Shown piece by piece: positions 15,278-18,264 of a stretch of 18,264 nucleotides of DNA. Numbering within the stretch: position 1 is the first letter of the stretch; the number at the start of each line of letters is the position of its first letter. The notes under the pieces were generated by a model, which saw nothing but the letters and a program-made list of their open reading frames with translations, did not search any database and was not told the DNA's origin. Location: positions 1 to 18,264 of the forward strand of contig JAENWZ010000012.1 in NCBI GenBank assembly GCA_016649795.1. The letters are read 5' to 3'. This DNA comes from Proteiniphilum sp. (GTDB taxonomy: Bacteria > Bacteroidota > Bacteroidia > Bacteroidales > Dysgonomonadaceae). Made by a program: the position numbers and the translations under genes.

Positions 15278-16750
15278 TTACTTCGGCATATCAGGCAGTT
15301 TCCAGCCGTTTTTGTAGGTATGCTTGATCATTTCGTTTGCATATTCAGTGGCATTCATCGGTTCTGTCCAGGTCTTGTTGAAGGTGGGGTGGCCATCGGT
15401 AATCTTGAAGCCATCTTCAATGATTGAACGAACGGTTGCATCTGACGGTATGTTGGTGAACTTCATGTTGTCACCATCCCAATGCAATTCCTGATTCAGC
15501 GACTGCAGTCTCACGGCAAGAACACCCATCACAACCATCTCATTAAACGGTCCTGCTTCAGAGAAAGGAGAAGCGGTTTCAACACGGTTTACAGGTGATT
15601 CTTTACTGGCACGTACCCAGTCCATCTCATGAGAGAGAGTCACTTCACGTTGTGTTTTGGGAGAATTAGGCTTACGACCCGAAACCAACCATGGATTCAC
15701 ACCGTAGCATCCGCAGATGAGGGTGTCTTTTGTTCCGTGGAAGATCACACCACCACCCTGATCGTTCAGGTTTTTGCCTGCAGGAACACCTTCAGGACGC
15801 ATTGGCACCAATCCGCCGTCGTACCAGTATACTTCCACCTCAGGCATTGCTACCTTTGGCATATTGTCACGGGCGGGGAAAACATATTTCACCATCTGTG
15901 CATTGGGAGCACAATCAGTCAACAACATGGTGGATGAACCTTGTACTTTTGTCGGATAACCCAGGTTCAAGCCTTTAAACACAGGATGAAGAATATGGCA
16001 TGCCATATCACCCAGGGCACCTGTTCCGAAATCCCACCAGCCACGCCAGTTCCAGGGATGGTAGATATTATTGAACGGACGTTTGTTGGCCGGCCCGATA
16101 AAGAGATCCCAGTTCAATGTTGAAGGAACAGGATCAGCCTGCTTGGGGGTCATCAGACCTTGTGGCCAGATGGGCCTGTCGGTAAATGCCTCCACTTTCG
16201 TCACTTCACCTATCTGTCCATCGCTGATCCAATCGACTACCTGACGGACACCGGCGGCAGATGAACCCTGGTTACCCATGCTGGTAGCCACTTTCTGTTT
16301 TTTCGCCAGATTGGTAAGCAATCGCGATTCGTACACACTGTGTGTTAGCGGTTTCTGTACATACACATGTTTACCCATTGTCATTGCCTCGGCAGCAACG
16401 ATGGCATGTGTGTGGTCGGCCGTAGCTACTACAACAGCATCGATACTCTTGCCCAACTCGTCATACATTTTTCTGTAATCGTAGTATTTCTTTGCTTTGG
16501 GGAAGTGATCGAAAACACGCTGACTGTATTTCCAGTCTACGTCGGCGAGTCCGATAATATTCTGACTCTCCAGATTCTTCAGGTTAGCAAAACCCATACC
16601 ACCGACTCCAACGCCGACGATGTTTAGTTTATCACTGGGAGCCATGTGTCCCATACTCTTACCAAGTACCGAGGAGGGCACAATGGTTAATCCCGCTGCA
16701 GCTAAAGCGCTACTTCCCAGAAATTTTCTTCTTGAAATTTTTGATGACAT
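15278..16750 (-). CDS. Tat-exported Gfo/Idh/MocA-family oxidoreductase (probable glycoside 3-dehydrogenase)
   Basis: The 490-residue protein begins with a twin-arginine signal: SRRKFLG at 6-12 followed by an Ala-rich hydrophobic stretch to about 30, so it is exported folded with its cofactor. A Rossmann NAD(P)-binding domain follows with GVGVGGMG at 46-53, VVVATADHTHAIVA at 106-119 and YVQKPLTH at 130-137; the QKP at 132-134 replaces the usual EKP and retains the catalytic-site Lys133. The C-terminal alpha/beta domain contains GALGDMACHILHP (244-256) with Asp248 and His252 as probable active-site residues. Family members oxidise or reduce sugars and their glycosides, often at C3, with tightly held NAD(P). 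It is the first gene of the operon with DUF1080 and isomerase genes. A minus-strand -7 element lies 87 bases upstream. Confidence 0.9.
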   Translation of the reverse strand: MSSKISRRKFLGSSALAAAGLTIVPSSVLGKSMGHMAPSDKLNIVGVGVGGMGFANLKNLESQNIIGLADVDWKYSQRVFDHFPKAKKYYDYRKMYDELGKSIDAVVVATADHTHAIVAAEAMTMGKHVYVQKPLTHSVYESRLLTNLAKKQKVATSMGNQGSSAAGVRQVVDWISDGQIGEVTKVEAFTDRPIWPQGLMTPKQADPVPSTLNWDLFIGPANKRPFNNIYHPWNWRGWWDFGTGALGDMACHILHPVFKGLNLGYPTKVQGSSTMLLTDCAPNAQMVKYVFPARDNMPKVAMPEVEVYWYDGGLVPMRPEGVPAGKNLNDQGGGVIFHGTKDTLICGCYGVNPWLVSGRKPNSPKTQREVTLSHEMDWVRASKESPVNRVETASPFSEAGPFNEMVVMGVLAVRLQSLNQELHWDGDNMKFTNIPSDATVRSIIEDGFKITDGHPTFNKTWTEPMNATEYANEMIKHTYKNGWKLPDMPK

Positions 16751-16836
16751 AATTTTTCTTTTGATGTGTGAAATTAAATTATCAGGTAATTATTGTTCTA
16801 TTTGAATGAAAATCTATTATTAGGCTGTAAATATAG

Positions 16837-16844
16837 CAAAAATA
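16837..16844 (-). promoter_or_regulatory. Candidate -7 element of the 3-keto-glycoside operon
   Basis: Read on the minus strand the sequence is TATTTTTG, an exact TAnnTTTG match, 87 bases upstream of the dehydrogenase ATG. No TTTG is found 19-21 bases further upstream, so only the -7 part is supported. Further upstream, ATTGA and TCAAT at 16914-16927 form a short inverted repeat with a 4-base centre, a possible operator half-site pair. Confidence 0.45.
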
Positions 16845-17015
16845 TTTTTTGAAAGAGAAATTTTCCCGGTCTAATCGACCAATATCCTCAAAAAAGCATC
16901 ATCAGTGCATAGGATTGATCAGTCAATTCATTCTCAGCATCGGCGAGTGAGGAAAAGTTCTGTGATCATTTATTCATTCTTTGTGTAAGAATATTTGGTA
17001 TTGAAGAATGGAAGT

Positions 17016-17801
17016 TCACGCATTTATGTTGGTCAGATAATTCTGATACTCATTCCAGAGTGTTTCGATAGAATGCTGCTCCCCTAAAACATGTTTAATG
17101 GCACCATCAAAGCTCCAGGGTATAACTTCAAGTGTTGATTGATTGAATTTCCGCAAAAAATCATTGTCTTTTGTTGTAAGCCACTCCAAAAAGAAGCCTG
17201 TGGTCTGATAGCCGTCCAGCCAGTGTCCGCCCGGTTTGCGGTTGGTGGCGGGGAAATATCCGTTGTGCGCACGTACGGCATCGGCCATACCTTCTATAAA
17301 GGTGAAAAATATCTTATTGGTTCCGTATGAACCTATCCCCTGAGGCTCCAGCTGAAACCCATGGGTGAGCTCATGGTAAAGCACTCCTGCGGTTTCATAC
17401 AACACCTTATCGTCACCACCTTTTTTAGCTGATTGCTCAACCCACCGGCTGCTGTAGAAAATACTTATCTCCGGTACCCCTCCGCCTTTCGCCGAGATAC
17501 CTTTCACATCTTCAATCGTGTAATTAATTTTTCTGATTGCAGGGATACTGTCTTCAAGACTCCAGTAAAGTGTTTTTACCACTCCCAGGATACTTACCCT
17601 GATCAATTGCTGCGGATCGGGTACGATGCGTTCATAAATGGATGCTCCCTCCGTGTCTATTGCCTTATTAACAAAATGGATCTCCGGATAATGAAACCTG
17701 TCCCACGATTCTATTTTTTCATTAGAAACAATAGAATTTTTTGTGCCACAAGAGAACAGCATAAACGTAATTGTCAGTAATAATAATAATTGTTTTGTCA
17801 T
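17016..17801 (-). CDS. Basic secretory protein (BSP) family zinc peptidase, lipoprotein
   Basis: The 261-residue protein starts with a lipoprotein signal peptide (hydrophobic 5-16, LFSC with acylated Cys18). Residues about 38-258 match the basic secretory protein family, first known from plants and present in Bacteroidota as envelope proteins. The zinc-peptidase helix is visible as LYHELTHGFQ (141-150): His143, Glu144 and His147 form the HExxH core. FIEGMADAVRAHNGYFP (168-184) follows, with Glu170 and Asp174 as candidates for the remaining metal or active-site ligands, as in gluzincin-like folds. The typical GGHWLDGYQTTGFFLEWL segment is at 191-208. Expected activity is endoproteolysis of proteins or glycoproteins outside the cytoplasm; the substrate is unknown. 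It lies 68 bases downstream of a GH92 remnant on the same strand, so it may have belonged to a glycoprotein-degrading operon. Confidence 0.85.
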   Translation of the reverse strand: MTKQLLLLLTITFMLFSCGTKNSIVSNEKIESWDRFHYPEIHFVNKAIDTEGASIYERIVPDPQQLIRVSILGVVKTLYWSLEDSIPAIRKINYTIEDVKGISAKGGGVPEISIFYSSRWVEQSAKKGGDDKVLYETAGVLYHELTHGFQLEPQGIGSYGTNKIFFTFIEGMADAVRAHNGYFPATNRKPGGHWLDGYQTTGFFLEWLTTKDNDFLRKFNQSTLEVIPWSFDGAIKHVLGEQHSIETLWNEYQNYLTNINA

Positions 17802-17869
17802 TTTAATAAATTAATGGGTGAAAGAAAAGGGTTTATCGTAACCGGAGATCGCTCTGTTTCATCTTATCA

Positions 17870-18166
17870 TCAATTAAACTTATCTTCAGAGGGCGGTGCA
17901 TCCTGAGGATCGCTCCCCCACTCTTTGTTGGCTTTGTCTCCCATAATCAGCATCAGTGTTCCGCCGTTCTTTATCTCGTCATGAGCGAACCAGGGTTTTG
18001 TCCAATCTTCTCCGTTCAGTGTGGCCGATTGGATATATTTATTCCCGGGACTGTTATTTTTCGCAATGATACGAAAAACGCGATCATTACCCATTTTCAT
18101 GGTTACTTCATTGAAAAAAGGACTGCCGATATTGTAGGTGGGACTGCCCGGCGTGACAGCACAAAT
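17870..18166 (-). pseudogene. C-terminal remnant of a GH92 alpha-mannosidase
   Basis: The open frame of about 98 codons encodes AVTPGSPTYNIGSPFFNEVTM, then IIAKNNSPGNKYIQSATLNGEDW and HDEIKNGGTLMLIMGDKANKEWG, which are the conserved closing beta-strands of GH92 exo-alpha-mannosidases. It ends in a natural-looking way with APPSEDKFN and TGA. GH92 enzymes are about 700-800 residues, with catalytic and Ca2+-binding residues far upstream of this part. Going upstream on the minus strand the frame meets TAA at 18169-18167, just before the expected GFYPV-type segment, and the adjacent sequence is A+T-rich and looks like a promoter for a plus-strand gene. The 5' three quarters of the gene are therefore missing at this site; it cannot be a functional hydrolase. 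Confidence 0.75.
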
Positions 18167-18201
18167 TTAGTTATTTTATCTGCATAAAGAGAAATTTGTT
18201 C

Positions 18202-18209
18202 TATTTTTG
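18202..18209 (+). promoter_or_regulatory. Candidate -7 element for a gene beyond the right edge
   Basis: TATTTTTG matches TAnnTTTG on the plus strand. No reading frame of note starts in the remaining 55 bases, so it would serve a gene outside the window. It lies about 35 bases from the break of the GH92 remnant. Confidence 0.35.
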
Positions 18210-18264
18210 TCATAAGTAGAAGAAAACGATCTTACTATAGGGTTGTTTTTAAACTACATGACTG

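Noticed and set aside
1..18264. CRISPR array, insertion sequence, rRNA genes, riboswitch
   Set aside because: No regularly spaced repeats, transposase frames, rRNA-like conserved stretches or recognisable riboswitch cores were found on either strand.

Overview
The window looks like a chromosomal stretch from a member of the Bacteroidota, most likely Bacteroidales. The signs are TAnnTTTG-type -7 promoter elements (one with a well spaced TTTG -33 element), weak or absent Shine-Dalgarno sequences, several short lipoprotein signals, and a gene set (Tat-exported Gfo/Idh dehydrogenase, DUF1080 lipoprotein, multidomain surface-type glycosidase, GH92 remnant) typical of saprophytic or gut glycan degraders. 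Assignment to a family, for example Dysgonomonadaceae, would be a guess.

Left part (1-6420, plus strand): the 3' part of pdxB (vitamin B6 synthesis) enters from the left edge. It is followed by an OmpA/TPR lipoprotein gene with its own terminator, a short membrane protein with a periplasmic sensor and HAMP domain but no output domain lying 6 bp upstream of a TrkH-type K+ channel gene, tyrS with a -7 element, and a tRNA-Gln(TTG) with a near-ideal Bacteroidota promoter.

Middle (6551-10759, minus strand): a YfcC-family membrane carrier, a roughly 330-base gap without a gene, then a large secreted glycoside-hydrolase-like protein (DUF5060, apiosidase-like TIM barrel, PKD, LamG). Two CAAAC/GTTTG palindromes lie just upstream of the latter and suggest transcriptional control by a LacI-like regulator.

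11054-13466: an hflK-hflC pair (SPFH/prohibitin family, regulators of membrane FtsH) is bracketed by two 76-bp direct repeats that agree at 71 positions. Each repeat carries the same intrinsic terminator and starts with the TAG that is the stop codon of the upstream sugar isomerase gene. This points to insertion or duplication at that locus.

13464-16750 (minus strand): the most interesting module. A Tat-exported Gfo/Idh/MocA dehydrogenase, a DUF1080 (3-keto-disaccharide hydrolase family) lipoprotein and an AP-endonuclease-2-type sugar isomerase/epimerase lipoprotein form an apparent operon. Both intercistronic gaps hold a perfect long hairpin followed by a T-rich tract. Together the three proteins fit a periplasmic oxidise-cleave-epimerise route for glycosides through 3-keto sugars, the same chemistry as described for E. 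coli ycjQRS and Bacteroides relatives.

Right end (17016-18264, minus strand): a basic-secretory-protein family zinc peptidase lipoprotein, preceded by an about 98-codon remnant of the C-terminus of a GH92 alpha-mannosidase whose reading frame breaks at about 18166. This looks like decay of a glycoprotein-degradation locus. A plus-strand -7 element at 18202 probably serves a gene beyond the window.
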